A stretch of 64,000 nucleotides of DNA from Ctenosaura bakeri. Lineage: Eukaryota; Chordata; Lepidosauria; Squamata; Iguanidae. A model generated the notes under the pieces. That model saw only the letters and a list, made by a program, of their open reading frames with translations, did no database searches and was not told the DNA's origin. A program made the position numbers and the translations under genes. The stretch is from the NCBI GenBank assembly GCA_948474755.1, contig CAOLHI010001029.1, positions 310,001 to 374,000 of the forward strand. The letters are read 5' to 3'. Shown here in pieces: positions 22,777 through 34,000 of the stretch. The first letter of the stretch is position 1. Every line of letters begins with the position of its first letter.

Positions 22777-24146
22777 TCATGGATAAATTTTCGGTTTAGG
22801 CAGGGTGGCCCCGTCAACTAATTCCAGTTTACAGTCAAAGTCCGTGTGGGGAGGCAATTTGTCAGCCTCCCTTTCGTGGAAAGCCTTTTGGAAGTCTCGG
22901 TAGTGTGAAGGAATTTGTTGCAATTCTTCATGGGGAATAGAAAAGTTTTCATCTGAAGAGGACATAGTGCCAGCAGTCCAGTTTATCTGGGGGTTATATT
23001 CACGAAGCCAATCGATTCCCAAGACCAATTTGAACTGCATCGCCTTGGGAACTAGAAATCGCATGCTGTAATTGTTTTTGTCCATTTGAAATGAGATGGG
23101 CTTAGTGATTTTACTAATTACTCCCCCAGTCATTGAGGTCCCATCCATTTGCGTTAATTTGATGGGGCATTCCAAGGGCTCATAAAGAGTTTTCAATTGT
23201 TTGGCCAATTTGGGGTGTAACAAACTTCTGGAGCAGCCAGAGTCAATTAATGCCCTATGTACATGCAAAGTCCCATCGCTGCCACTAATCGCAACCGTGG
23301 CGTAGAAATGGGGAATTTTAGGAGTACTTACAGATGTTCCCGCCGCTTGCCAGTCATCGCAGTCAGGTTTAGAATCTCCATCTATGTCAGATGAGGACGA
23401 AGAGGTGGTTTCATCATCGGGATCGGAGTCTCCTGTCGCCGCTGCAGGGTCCTTAGAAGTGCGTCTAAGTGGTTGTTTGGCGGCCGCTGTCTGATGTGTG
23501 AATTCTATATCCTTTGGGTCTGCTCGTGCTCCCTTAGTCCCAGTCGGAGCTTGGTTTCCGCGGCAGGTGTTGGCGAGGTGGCCCGGTTTTCCACAGTTAA
23601 AGCACATGCCCAAACGGAGACGTTTGTTCCGTTCCTCAGCATTGAGGACGGTGGGACCGCGAGGTTGTCGTTTTGGCACGTCTTGTCTTTGTCGGTTCAG
23701 CTGAACAGTCTGGGTTATGCCTTCCATTTCAGTAGCTAGTCTGACCCAACCTAGCAGGGTCTGTGGATTGGCCTGCATTAAGCACCCGTGTAGAATATCA
23801 GGATTTAGTCCATCTTTGTATAACTCAATTAGAATTTCATCACTCCACGGGACTTTGGTGGCCAGGTTTCTAAATTCACGGGAATACGTCCCCACATCGT
23901 TCCTGCCTTGTTTCATTCGTTTCAGTTGATATTTGGTGTTTTCCAATAAATGGGGGTCTTCAAGCGTTCCCGCAGATGGTTCATGAAGAGCTGCAGATTT
24001 TCAGTTTCGGGGGCGCGGGAGTCATATAGGTTCGCTACCCAGTCTGCTGCCAGTCCTTTCATCCTCTGGCTTAGGTATCGAATTCGGGCCGCATCATCCC
24101 GAAATAGATGGCCGTGATCAATCATGAAATTGTTTGCCATAGTCAA
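22777..24146 (-). pseudogene. Gypsy gag C-terminal part with CCHC knuckle, plus protease
   Basis: Two frames, 23922-24146 and 22777-23946, carry on the capsid domain (DHGHLFRDDAARIRYLSQRM, then YSREFRNLATKVPWSDEILI). Residues 115-128 of the longer frame form a CCHC zinc knuckle, CFNCGKPGHLANTC, which binds genomic RNA. An acidic, Ser-rich linker follows. Then RALIDSGCSRSLLHP (residues 231-245) has the DSG active site of an aspartic protease, needed to cut the polyprotein. The shift between the two frames lies near 23958-23962 and equals one missing base. The frame stops at about 22780, next to another single-base loss. Confidence 0.85.
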
Positions 24147-24646
24147 AAAAAGGAGAGTTTCTCCCCCTTCCCGTTGAAGGTCGCTTTCAGGTCTCCCACA
24201 TTTCTGAGTAACAGTGGCGCTGGCGTGTGCCCTGTTGGTTGCTGGGGCGGACCAGGGGTGCCTGCCGCCGAGACAGCCGCTCGTGGTTCTCCTCCTGGTG
24301 ATCTCCCTGTCTGCGAGGGACGGATGCGCATCTCGCGTAGCATGGTCTTGAGTTCGAGTATCTCCTCATCTTTTCTTTCCAGTTCGGTTTCCATTTGCTT
24401 TATCTCCTCCAAAAGGGATAGGTCTTTTGCTGATGTATCCCATCTAGCAGCCCTTCTGCGTTGTCTCAACGACGTATGTGGCTTTTCTCCCCAGACCCAG
24501 GTTTGGCCGCTTGTGGGGGTTTCCATAGCCTCGGTCAGGCGCAATTTTGTCTTGGTATCCAGGGGCACTTCAGTTTCTGTAGCTCCATCAGATTCTGCAG
24601 ATCCTTGCTCTTCTTCAGTAATCGACTGGTCCATCAATTGGTGCAT
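24143..24646 (-). pseudogene. Gypsy gag, N-terminal part
   Basis: A 167-residue frame opens with MHQLMDQ shortly after the primer site. It has an acidic and Ser/Thr-rich start. A likely coiled coil (about residues 80-110, KDLSLLEEIKQMETELERKD) follows, then a Pro/Gly/Ala-rich linker, and the beginning of the capsid-like domain (NVGDLKATFNGKGEKLSFF). Gag would form the particle shell in the cytoplasm. The frame ends early at 24143, beside a run of seven A on the + strand (24145-24151), and the capsid continues in another frame. One base is missing relative to the downstream frame. I chose this start because it is the first ATG after the LTR with a long frame. Confidence 0.8.
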
Positions 24647-24657
24647 TTTTTGAAAGG

Positions 24658-24670
24658 ATTCTCGAGCTTT
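24658..24670 (-). promoter_or_regulatory. Primer-binding site, self-complementary to the LTR
   Basis: In element sense the 13 bases AAAGCTCGAGAAT lie one base inside the 5' LTR. They do not start with TGG, so a tRNA 3' end cannot pair in the usual way. They are the exact complement of ATTCTCGAGCTTT, which occurs in the LTR at 24772-24760 in sense and at the equivalent 19858-19846. Self-priming by the RNA 5' end is established for the Tf1/sushi group. Confidence 0.75.
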
Positions 24671-24671
24671 C

Positions 24672-24977
24672 TGTCAGGAACAGATTCACTCTTACACGGA
24701 TCAACAAACTTAATAGAAGATTTATTGTAACATAGTAAGGGATGCTGTCTTCAGACGTTAAAGCTCGAGAATGGAACGTTTTCCCCCCACCTTACACTTT
24801 AACAGACAGTTTCTCCTAAGATAGTTGTAAAAGAACGAACGTCATCATGCCAAATGGTTCCTTTGAAATTCCAGCCAGAAGGAATGGTTGGCGCCTGGGA
24901 ATAGCTAACAGCCTACTATCACTATTTCCTCAGTCTACTGCTATCCTAAAACAATAAAACATGGAGGACTCCCGACA
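24672..24977 (-). repeat. 5' LTR of the gypsy element (306 bp)
   Basis: In element sense it runs from 24977 down to 24672, starting TGTCGGGAGTCC and ending TTCCTGACA. A likely RNA start is at about 24772, because the 13 bases there match the primer site. A weak TTAAAG box lies about 25-30 bases upstream in sense. The poly(A) signal AATAAA in sense is at 24726-24721. This gives U3 of about 205 bases and R-U5 of about 101. Confidence 0.9.
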
Positions 24978-24982
24978 ACTAC

Positions 24983-27150
24983 AGACCCTTCAGCCACACT
25001 GAGGACTTGCGTGATTCCTTCCTAAAATATATAATTAAACATGCAAAAAGGAGAGATGTAGTAGTAAGGGGAAATTTCAGGTATTCCGATATTTTCTGGA
25101 AGTCAAACTTGGCCAAGAATATAAGCTCCAAGAAATTCCTCACTTCCCTTGCAGACGATTGCACTGTCCAGAAGGTTGAAGAAGCACAAGGGGATTGACT
25201 ATTTTAGCTCTTATCCTAACCAAAAAATGATGAGGTGGGGTGGAAGTAGCAGGATCCTTAGGTGGGAATAAACATGTTCCACTGTTTGTTAAATAGTGGA
25301 AAGGGAAAGCCAAGTGTAGTCAGACATGTGTTTTAAACTTCTAAAAAGCTGATTTCAGTAAATTTAGGGAAATACGGGGTGTGATCCTGTGGCCAGGAAT
25401 ACTAAAAGATTTTAAAAAGGGCCTGTACAAGAAATGGAAAAAGGAAGGAATCACCAAAGAGGAACTCAAATGAGCAGCCTGCATGTGTAGGCAGAGAGTC
25501 AGAAAAGCTAAAGCACAGAGTGATCTAAGGCTTGCTAGAGAGGTTAAAAACAATAAAAAGGCAATTTTGGTTATGTCTGTAGCAAGAGGAAGAACAAGGA
25601 AATGGTATGGCCACTGTCTGGAGAACATGGCAAAATGCTAAGAGAGGACAGAGAAAAGGCAGAACTACTTAACACCTTCTTTACTTCTGTCTTCTCCCAA
25701 AAGGAAAATAGTACTCGACCTGGAAAAAACAGAGGAGATGATGTGGTGGAGGAAATGACACACAGTATAGCTAAAGAGGAAGTAAAGGAATATCTGGCTA
25801 TTGTAAATGAATTCAATTCTCCAGGACCAGATGAACTACATTAAAAGAACAGTCAGAAGAAATTACAGAACCCCCAGCAATAATCTTTGAGAATTCCTGG
25901 AGAACAGGAGAAGTCCCAGCAGACTGGAAGAGGGCAAATGTGGTTCTTATCTTCAAAAAGAGAAAGAAAGAGGCCCAGGCAGCCTGACATCAATACCAGA
26001 AAAGATTCTAGAGCAGATCATTAAACAGACAGACTGTAAGCACTTAGAAAGGAATGCTGTGATCACTAGAAGTCAACATGGATTTCTCAAAAACAAGTCA
26101 TGCTAGACTAATCTTATCACTCTCTTCTTCTTCTTCTTTTTTTTTGATAAGAGTTACAAGATTGATAGACGAAGGGCATGCTTTGGATGTAGCATATCTT
26201 GATTTCAGTAAGGCTTCTGACAAGTTTCCCCATGATATTCTTGCAAACCAGTTAGTTTAATGCAGGCTAGACAATAGTACTATTAGATGGATTTGTAATT
26301 AATTGACTGACTGAACCCAAAGAATACTCACCAATGGCTTCTCTTCACTTTGGAGAGAAGTGACTAGTGGGGTGCCATGAGGTAATGTCCTGGGCCCAGT
26401 GTTATTCAGCATCTTTACAAATGACATGGATTATTTTTGAATAGAGGACATTCTTATCAAATTTGTGGATGACCCCAAATTAAGAGAGGTAGCTAACACC
26501 TCAGAGGACATGATTAGAATTCATAATGACCGTAACAGATTAACAGAAATGACCTTAACAGAGCACTTGACCAATGCTAATAAAATGAATATCAATAGGG
26601 TGAAATGTACAGTATTACACTTAGGCAGAAAAAAAATCAAACGCACAGATATAGGATGAGTGAAACATGGCTTAACTACAATACATGTGAAAGAGATGTA
26701 GAAATGTTATTAGACCACAAGCTGAACATGAGTTGACAGTGAGATGTGGCTGCTAAAAAAGCCAATGTGATTCAAAGCTACATCAATAGGAGTACAGTGT
26801 CTAAATCAAGAGAAGTAATAGGACCACTGTGTACTGCTTTGGTCAGATCCCACCTGGAATACTGTGTCCAGTTCTGGGCACTGCAGTTCAAGGAAGATAT
26901 TGATAAGTTGGAACATATCCAAAGGAAGGAGACCAAAATGGCCCAGAAACCATGCTTTGTGAGGAATTGCTCAGGGAGCTGGGTATGTTTAATCTGGAGA
27001 AGAGAAGGTTAAGAGGTGATGTGACAGCCATGTTTAAATATTTGAAGGGATGTCATATGGACGATGGAGCAAGTGTGTTTTCTGTTACTCCAGAGACTAG
27101 GACATGGAGCAATGGCTTCAAACTTCTTCAAACAATGGGAAGAAGTTCCT
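24983..27150 (+). pseudogene. CR1 ORF2 (endonuclease and RT), broken
   Basis: The frame resumes directly after the gypsy element. Endonuclease residues GNFRYSDIFWKS are at 25060-25110, the linker to RT (FFTSVFSQKE, EEMTHSIAKEEVKEYLA) at 25680-25800, and GPDELH at 25830. The RT fingers follow near 25920 (ADWKRANVVLIFKK in one frame), then LDFSKASDKFPHDILA at 26190. The GNVLGPVLFSIFTNDM region is near 26385, AAKKANVIQSYINRS at 26746, and the conserved tail LRGDVTAMFKYLKGC at 27010. The RT would copy CR1 RNA at a nicked target. At least six frame interruptions are visible. Confidence 0.8.
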
Positions 27151-27350
27151 GATAGTAAGAAGAGTTTCACAGTGGAATATGCTGCCTTGGAGTGTGGTGG
27201 AGTCTCATTCTTTGAAAGTTTTTTAACAGAGGTTGGGATGGCCATCTGTTGGCAGTGTTTTGATTGTGTATTCCTCCATGGCAGGGATTGGACTCAGTGG
27301 CCCTTGTGGTTTCTTCCAACTCTATGATTCTTTGATTCTATGGTTCTTTA

Positions 27351-27640
27351 ATGCTTGAGACAATAGGTCTTCCTGGGTTGCCTCATTCGTGTATTTTGGG
27401 TAGTAAATAAAGATGCATTGTTTGGGCTCCTGGAATGTGTACTTGAATTCACTTCTGTATATTGGTGGAGAATTCTCTGAGTAATTTGTGTAGTTCCTTC
27501 AGATATTCATCAGTGGCATCTTTAGAGAGGATTCTGTAAAATGTGATGTTGGACAGTTGTCTCTCAGCTTCTTGTATGTAGTCTGACTTGTTCATGATAA
27601 CCACAGCTCCTCCTTTTTCTGCCTGTTGCATTATAATGTT
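27351..27640 (-). mobile_element. Penelope-like element, N-terminal RT part
   Basis: The minus strand at 27449-27631 encodes AEKGGAVVIMNKSDYIQEAE followed by RQLSNITFYRILSKDA, the conserved N-terminal Penelope block. Next toward the CR1 junction, around 27370-27410, comes a PKIH-GNPGRPIVSS-like block that contains a stop. This is the part missing from 15850-17822, so the CR1 at 17823-27350 split one Penelope copy. Confidence 0.75.
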
Positions 27641-28300
27641 AGGATTGTTTTTGAGATTGGCACCTACAGTCCCCAGCTATGTTCACTCAAATGCATCATC
27701 AATGAGCTGCAATCAGTACTGGAATATAACACAGCCCTCTCACCAGCTGTGGGAGGCAGGCCTTTATTGCCCTATAGGCAGCCTCCAAATCTTAAACAAC
27801 TACTCACCACAGGATACAGAATATGGATGGTAATACAGAGACAAGACCCTGCCACAAACCCAGATGCCAACTCTTTTTCCCACATCTACTCTGGGAACAA
27901 TACTACAAAAGCCCATTACATTACCCACAACATCAAAGATGCATTTACTTGCTCTTCTTCCAGTACGATATATGCCATTCTATGCCAGCAATGCCACTCT
28001 GTGTTCTACATTGGACAAATGGAACAATCTCTACACAAGAGAATAACTGGACACAAACTTGACATTAGAAATGGCAATACCCAAAAAACAGTTGCGGAAC
28101 ATTTCAACCTTCCTGGGCTTCAGAATGTGGTTCTTGAACAAGGAAATTACAAAGGAAGACAAGAAATGTATAAATGTATAAATATGTTTATACCTGAGAC
28201 TTTAATATCACTCTGTACTGCATTTGAAGAACTGAGTTTATATCCATGAAAGCTCATGCTAAAATAAAAACCAGTTTGTCTTAAAGATACTTCCACATTC
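27641..28300 (+). mobile_element. Penelope-like element 3' part in opposite orientation (GIY-YIG)
   Basis: The + strand frame 27626-28249 encodes SSTIYAILCQQC, FYIGQMEQSLHKRITGHKLD and NTQKTVAEHF. These are the CxxC and GIY-YIG endonuclease blocks at the C-terminus of Penelope-like proteins. The endonuclease nicks target DNA during insertion. The first catalytic block is altered (IYAIL, FYIGQ), and the end is diverged. It abuts the minus-strand N-terminal part at about 27640, so two Penelope pieces sit head to head. The 3' end, 28252-28271, is the same as at 15850-15945 inverted. Confidence 0.8.
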
Positions 28301-28319
28301 CTTTCCCCCATCTTCCTCC

Positions 28320-29740
28320 TTTTTATGCTGCAAGAGAATTTATGCTACCTCTGTGAGAATCAAAGAAGTCGGTGAGGATTTTGTTTGCCATCTATTCAAT
28401 ACTCCCTTGCCAGTGCTCCCCTGAGTGACAATATCATTGATAAATGGCTGCCCAGACTCAGCTTAAATATTTCCAGTGAAGGGCAGCTCATCATACTCTG
28501 AGGCAATCTCTTACACAGTCCAACAATGCCTACCCATTACGAAGTTTTTCTATATCTCTATAATTTGCATCCATTGATTACAGTCCTTCTTTCAGGAACA
28601 ATAGAAAGTGGGTCTGCTTTATCTTCTGTGTGACAATTAGATGTTTGGAGACTTTTGTAATAGTTCCGTTTCATCTTCTGTACTCCATGCTAGCACATGA
28701 GTTCTACCAACTGTTGCTCACAGGGCATGGTTACCTGGTCCCTCACCATTCTGGTCACCCTCAATCCCATTTGTATCCTTCTTAAAATATAACACCCAGT
28801 ACTGGATACAGTGTTCTAGACATGGCCTGACTATCACAGAATAGAATAAAAACGTTATCCCCCATCATCTGGACACTATGGTTTTGTTCATGCAGTCCAA
28901 GATTGCATTTGTTTCTTAGCACCTATACCACACTTCTTCTTCTTCTTGTTTGCCTTGAAGTCACTTCCAACTTAAGGTGACCCTAAAGTGAATCTATCAT
29001 ATGGTTTTCTTGCCAAGATTTTTTTTTTGGGGGGGGGGTTGCCTTTTCCTGCCTCTGAGGCTGAGAGAGGGTGACTTGCCTAAGGTCACCCAGTGAACTC
29101 CCATGACAGAACAAGGATTTGAACCTTGGTCTCCAGAGTCACAGTCCAGCAATTCAACTACTATATCATTTAGGTTCTCTTATACCACACTACTGACTTA
29201 TATTCAGTTTCTGTTCCACAGACAAATTTGACTGATACCTACACCTTTTTTATATGTATTACTGACAAGTCTAGTTTCCCTACTTTATGTGTATCCATTT
29301 GATTTTCTTTTATACCTAAGTGGAAGACACTGCACTTATCTGTATTTCTTCTTATTAGTCTCGCTCAGTGTTTCTGCCCATCTACATCCCTTTGCATCAT
29401 AGTCCTATCTTCTATGATTTTGGGTATCTTTCTTGGCTTTATGTCATCTGTCTCTATTTCTTCATTTGTAAAAATGTTGAACAGCACATGGCCAAGGACA
29501 AAGTTGTGTGGCACACTGCATAAGTCCTCTCTCCAGAAAGATGCTGAGCTGTTAATTAGTACTTGTTTAATAGTGGTGCTCAGTATGTTCCACAGAAGAG
29601 CCACCAACTTGTATTTGCTGCAGATGTAGTTTCTGTTTTCCATAAGCAGGAAGACAAACATGGTACACCCTGCAACACTGTAACAACTCAGCATCCATGG
29701 AGCTAGGCATTCCAGATATCTCTGCCATTTCCGTGAACCC
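28320..29740 (-). mobile_element. Old CR1/L3-like LINE fragment
   Basis: The minus strand at 29365-29742 encodes an RT-like end with NFVLGHVLFNIFTNEE, near the usual GSVLGPLLFNIFI block of CR1-type RTs. The stretch 28700-28850 reads, in minus translation, near QYWVLYFKKDTNG and GDQNGEG, a CR1/L3 C-terminal feature. Stops are frequent. A SINE interrupts it at 28937-29175. Confidence 0.55.
28937..29175 (-). mobile_element. tRNA-derived SINE, minus strand
   Basis: On minus it has the B box GGTTCAAATCC, then GTGACCTTAGGCAAGTCACC and AGCCTCAGAGGCAGG, ending with CTTAAGTTGGAAGTGACTTC and AAGGCAAAC. This family ends like the 5S SINE at 16370. A T/G homopolymer run (T8 and G10) lies near 29021-29038. 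Confidence 0.75.
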
Positions 29741-31068
29741 ATGTAGGCTCCTGTTGTCTGAACTAAAGAATTTCTCCCAATAAAAATCCAGGCAGAATTT
29801 CCCAGCTTACTCCCTCCGTTTGGTCCCCCTACTTCTTTGCTACAGAGATGACCTACCCTGATTAGCCCCTTCTGTAGACTATGGACTCACCTACAAACCA
29901 CAGGTTTTTGTAGGAGCAGACTGAACAAGAGGATGGCCTAGAAGATGGTTATGTTCAGTTTTTACTTTTCATTTCAAATTCTGAGATGTAATAGGTACTT
30001 TCCACCAAAGTTCTGTCCACTTTACCTTCTTCTACCAATTTGTTCCCTGTTGGTCAAGATTGTGATAGCAATCCCTCATCTTCTAAGATATGAAATTTTC
30101 AGCAACCCATGGCAAAAATTATACTGGCTGTTCTGTTCTTAGAATGCAGAGTTGGATTTCCAGTATTTAATATTTTCCAGTATTTAATAGGGTAATTGAA
30201 AATGCATTACTACTATGGCATGCCTCCATGGAAATATTGTAATTAATTTTACAAAAGCAATATCCATCTCTTCTGGTAGCAGTATGTTAATCATGAATCT
30301 TATCCTGTGACATCTCAGTAGCACCTATGTTCTCACCCCTCTGTACTGCCTTTTGACATTCTATATGCACATTCTATACTCTGTTAAAGACCATGAGTGG
30401 TGTACATTCCCAGCTTCTCTACATATTTGTCTGCAAATTATTAGGCACTATCTCTACTATTTTTCTTAATATATTCCTCCAAGGAATGACCTTAGTGACT
30501 GTTTGGGATTCTATCTTTACATAGTCCCTTTTGTCAGAGATTTCAGAAGTCCTGTGAACACGGCAATTGTAAAAGATGGGTGAGATACCAATCAAAACAA
30601 GATCTTTTAATAAGTCAATACCCAGCGAGGAGAGGTGGTTCAGACATCAGGGCCTGTACAATTCTATAAGAGCTCAGTCCCTCTCTTGGGTCACTGTAAA
30701 AGGCTTAATAATGTATGTATATAGTTCTGCATATTGTGTCTGGCTGATTCTCATTTCTGCTCTTCTCAGCTCCTCTTTATCAGTGAGATGATGGGTTCGG
30801 CTAGTGCCTGCATTCGGTCCATGTATGTGGCTTTCATCTATTCCCATTTCTATGCACCTTCTGCAGCCAAAACAGGACAGGACAGGACAGGACAGGGCGT
30901 TTATATACTTTAGACTTGACTAAGAATCTTTCTTTGGTCAGTATGCATAAACAAGCATTGTATTTAGCATGTTTGACTGCTGTTTGTTTCACTTACAGGG
31001 AATATATGAGACTACTTCACTCACCAGCCACCCTCAATTTGGATGCAGGTCCCACTGACTGTACTTTT
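29741..31068. other. Intron; possible LTR-like remnant
   Basis: No exon is supported. 30570-30910 has LTR-like features on minus (a TTATTAAAAGATC block), but no partner copy was seen. It contains the pentamer repeat at 30872-30897. Confidence 0.3.
30872..30897 (+). repeat. (ACAGG)5 microsatellite
   Basis: Five tandem ACAGG units are followed by G. Confidence 0.85.
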
Positions 31069-34000
31069 CTTCACTGTGGTCTCTGTGCCTCACATAAATG
31101 GGTGCTGTATCCATGTTTCAGAGCTGAGTAGCTTTTGGTGGGAACCCCACCCCTTTTGGGTGCCAAGAGCTACTCCATCTCAGTTCCTTTTTTGTCCATC
31201 ATAGTGTCCACATCTTGGATGGCTTCCACTTTGTTCTTCTTCCTTCCTCTTTCAAGTTTCACCTCACCTCTTCCTTTGGTGTTTTTCTTTCTATATATAA
31301 ATGTAGTAGTTGTTAGTTCACCTCCTCCCTCCTAACTCTGGTTGGTTGTTGGTTACTTTTTTCTTGTATGGCCTGGAGGGCTTTTTTCAAAAACTACATC
31401 TCCAGCAGAGGGAAGATCACCAGTTCTGATGGACCATGCCACTGAGTGAAGGCCATTTGGTTAATTATTGTTCTATTTGTAAGGAGTTTACAACTCAGAG
31501 ACTCCATAACAGTCTTTTTTGGCTCCAGCTCTGTCTCTGGGAGCAGTCTGTAAAAGCTGCAGACATCACTGCTCAGAATTGGCCCCTTCATTGGCCTTGA
31601 TGTCAGTATTCAAGAAATGTCTCCTCTCAGAGATTCTCTTGGTCTGAACACGCATGGCCTCTCCATCAGCTTCAGATGTCAGATCTGCTGCTTTTCTATC
31701 ACTTACTGAGGCTCCCAGTGGCGAGCTTCCCTCAACTCCAGGCAGATCTGTTTCTATACACCTAAAGCCTGGCAAGTAGCAGAAGAGGGATGCCATCAAT
31801 TCAATAGCCTCTCACAAGCAGAACAGAAGCACTAAGGAGAAAGAGAAGGCCAGTCTGTTGACTGCTACCCTGGTACTGACCTCAGTATTGACTGCCATCT
31901 TGTCTGTCATCTGGTGTCACTCTGTCCTCCTTCTCCAACTGCTGAGGTGACCAATATTGGTAGCCTTACTCGGCGTGAAGAACAGTTGATACAGGAAATG
32001 ACTTGAGTAGCATGCACCCTCAATAACCAACCCTCAACAGAGCAGTTCATTTGTGGTTGCAAGCTCCTAGAAGAGCCACTTACCAACTCACCAGCCACCT
32101 GCCTTGCTGCTGATCCTGTTCCATGGGTACTTCCATATACCATATAGTCAAGGATCACTCGTGGTCCAATGCCATTTTTCCCCTCATACCTGGATGATTG
32201 GTTGGTGATTGCCTCAACGGAAGACAAGTTGCATAGGGACATAGGCAGAAACTTATCCCTCCTTGTCAATCTGGACTCCAAGTGCACATCAAATCAAGAA
32301 ATCATCCCTTACCCCTTCCCAATCCCTCTCCTTCATAGGACCAGTTCTGGATTCCAGACTCATTCAAGCATTCCTGCCTTCAGACAGAGCATGAATCATT
32401 CGGCACCTGATCACTTACATCCTGTATATTAGACTGGTGCCAGCTTGGCCAGTTATGAAGTGCCTCCACCACAGCAACTACCCTGGGTGCATGGCTCTGA
32501 TAACTCTGCTTCCTGTGATCCAAAATGGGACTCCCCATGTAGGCTGCTTCTGCTCCACTCACAGAGCCAATCAACCCTGCATTGGCGTCTCTGACCAATC
32601 ATTCTCTTCAAGGGCATGCCCTTTCACCCATCCCAAACTGCAACCCTTATAACTTTGGATGCATCCTTTCTAGAAGGGGCACACACTGCACTGGCAGTCA
32701 TGATCCAGTGGCACTGCTTGATGGCAGAGAAAAGTTGCCACATCAGTGCTCTGGAACTGATCATAGGCATGAAGGCCCTCAAGCTATTTGAAGGCACCAG
32801 ATAATCTCAGAAAACATGATCACAGTATTCTGTATCAGCAAACAGAGATGGATGAAGTCTCCCACTATGAACTCTTTCGCCATGCAGCTGAGGGACTGAT
32901 GTGTTTGCAGATGCATTTTTCTGCTAGCTCTGTATGTGCCCAGGCAAGAAATCTCCTGGCAGACTCTCTGAACACACAATCATAATCTATCTGGTCATGC
33001 CTTCAATCTGATCATACACTGATGGGGCCATCCATTAATAGATGTGTTTGCTTCTATGCAGAACCACAAAACTTTTCTGCATAAGGAAGGGTTGTGGTTG
33101 CAACTCTGGGGGATGCTTTTCTCTGGCACTGGATGAGGTCTCTGCTTCCTCCCTTTCCTCTGATCACCACAATACTGATCAAGATTCGAGAGGACATGAC
33201 TGATTGCATCCTCATAGCTCCTTGGTGGCTGGGACAACTCTGATTTGTGATGCCTTTATAAATCTCTTGTTGTGACTGCCTTCACAACATGCTTGCCTAC
33301 TCTGTTCACACACTGTCATGGCAAAGTGAGGCATCCAAACTTCAGGTCACTTCATCTGATGGCTTCATGGCATTGGAGATCATAGATCTCATGTATGTTC
33401 TGTCCTACAGGCCGCTCATAAACCCTCAGGCCACAAATGGCATCAGTTTTGCTCATTTGCCAAGGCTTTAGGTCCTCTGGCTGCACCCACCAATGAAAAG
33501 ACAGTAATGATTTATTTCTGCATTTGAAAGGACATGGGTCTTCCCTTTTCTTCCTGGCAGATTTATCTGGTGGGTATAGTGGCATACCAACTGGCTGGCC
33601 ATCCTGCCTCCATACTGTTTAGAAACATGTCTGTCAAGAGATTCTAACATTTCTTGTCCGACCTCTATCCACCTATCAAGAACTCTATTCCACCTTGGTC
33701 TCTCTCACTGGTTCTGTCCCAACCAATGAAGAAATATTTTGAGGCAGTTGCTACCATGGATCTCTGACTCCTTACAGTCAAGATGTTTTTTTTCCTAGTA
33801 GCCAGCCATGGGTGAGTGAACTTTGTACTTAGTCAAACCAGCTTTTTATGATTTTCTATTGGGAAGAGGTGGTGTGATGCTTCAACCCAGCAGTCCTCCC
33901 CATTCCACCTCAGTCAGGCTATTATATTTTTGGCCTTCCATCAAGACCCCTCTTCTCAGTTGGAAAAGTGCTTGCATAGTCTGGACAGTAATCATTTCCA

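Larger units (their letters stand above)
19753..24982 (-). mobile_element. Young Ty3/gypsy LTR retrotransposon with 5-bp duplication
   Basis: The element proper is 19758-24977 (5220 bp) on the minus strand, flanked by ACTAC at 19753-19757 and 24978-24982. Its LTRs begin TGTC and end GACA. The order gag, protease, RT, RNase H, integrase is the Ty3/gypsy order, since integrase is last. No envelope frame is present. The two LTRs differ only by two single-base indels, so the insertion is recent. It landed in the CR1 endonuclease region. The gag and CCHC knuckle resemble the sushi group from which mammalian PEG10/RTL genes derive, by my reading. The primer site fits that group. Confidence 0.95.
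17823..27350 (+). mobile_element. CR1 LINE with 5' leader, split by a gypsy element
   Basis: After removing 19758-24977 and one ACTAC, this is a CR1 of about 4.3 kb. The leader 17830-18330 has internal repeats (GGAGCTCAGC at about 17863 and 18268, each followed by CAACAGG or TAACAGG). ORF1 follows from 18386. ORF2 begins at the endonuclease domain near 25000 (DVVVRGNFRYSDIFWKSN). It continues with FLTSLADDCTVQKVEEAQGD, the RT (VAYLDFSKASDKFPHDILAN at about 26190), the C-terminus (LRGDVTAMFKYLKGCHMDDG at about 27010), and the 3' end with ATTCTATG-like octamers at 27320-27345. CR1 copies with 5' leaders are uncommon because most are truncated. Many frameshifts make it inactive. Confidence 0.85.

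Noticed and set aside
23473..23739. Plus-strand open frames inside the gypsy gag/protease region
   Set aside because: They are antisense shadows of the minus-strand coding sequence.
19758..24977. Endogenous retrovirus
   Set aside because: The domain order and chromovirus-like integrase are Ty3/gypsy, there is no envelope frame, and the primer site is not of the tRNA kind.
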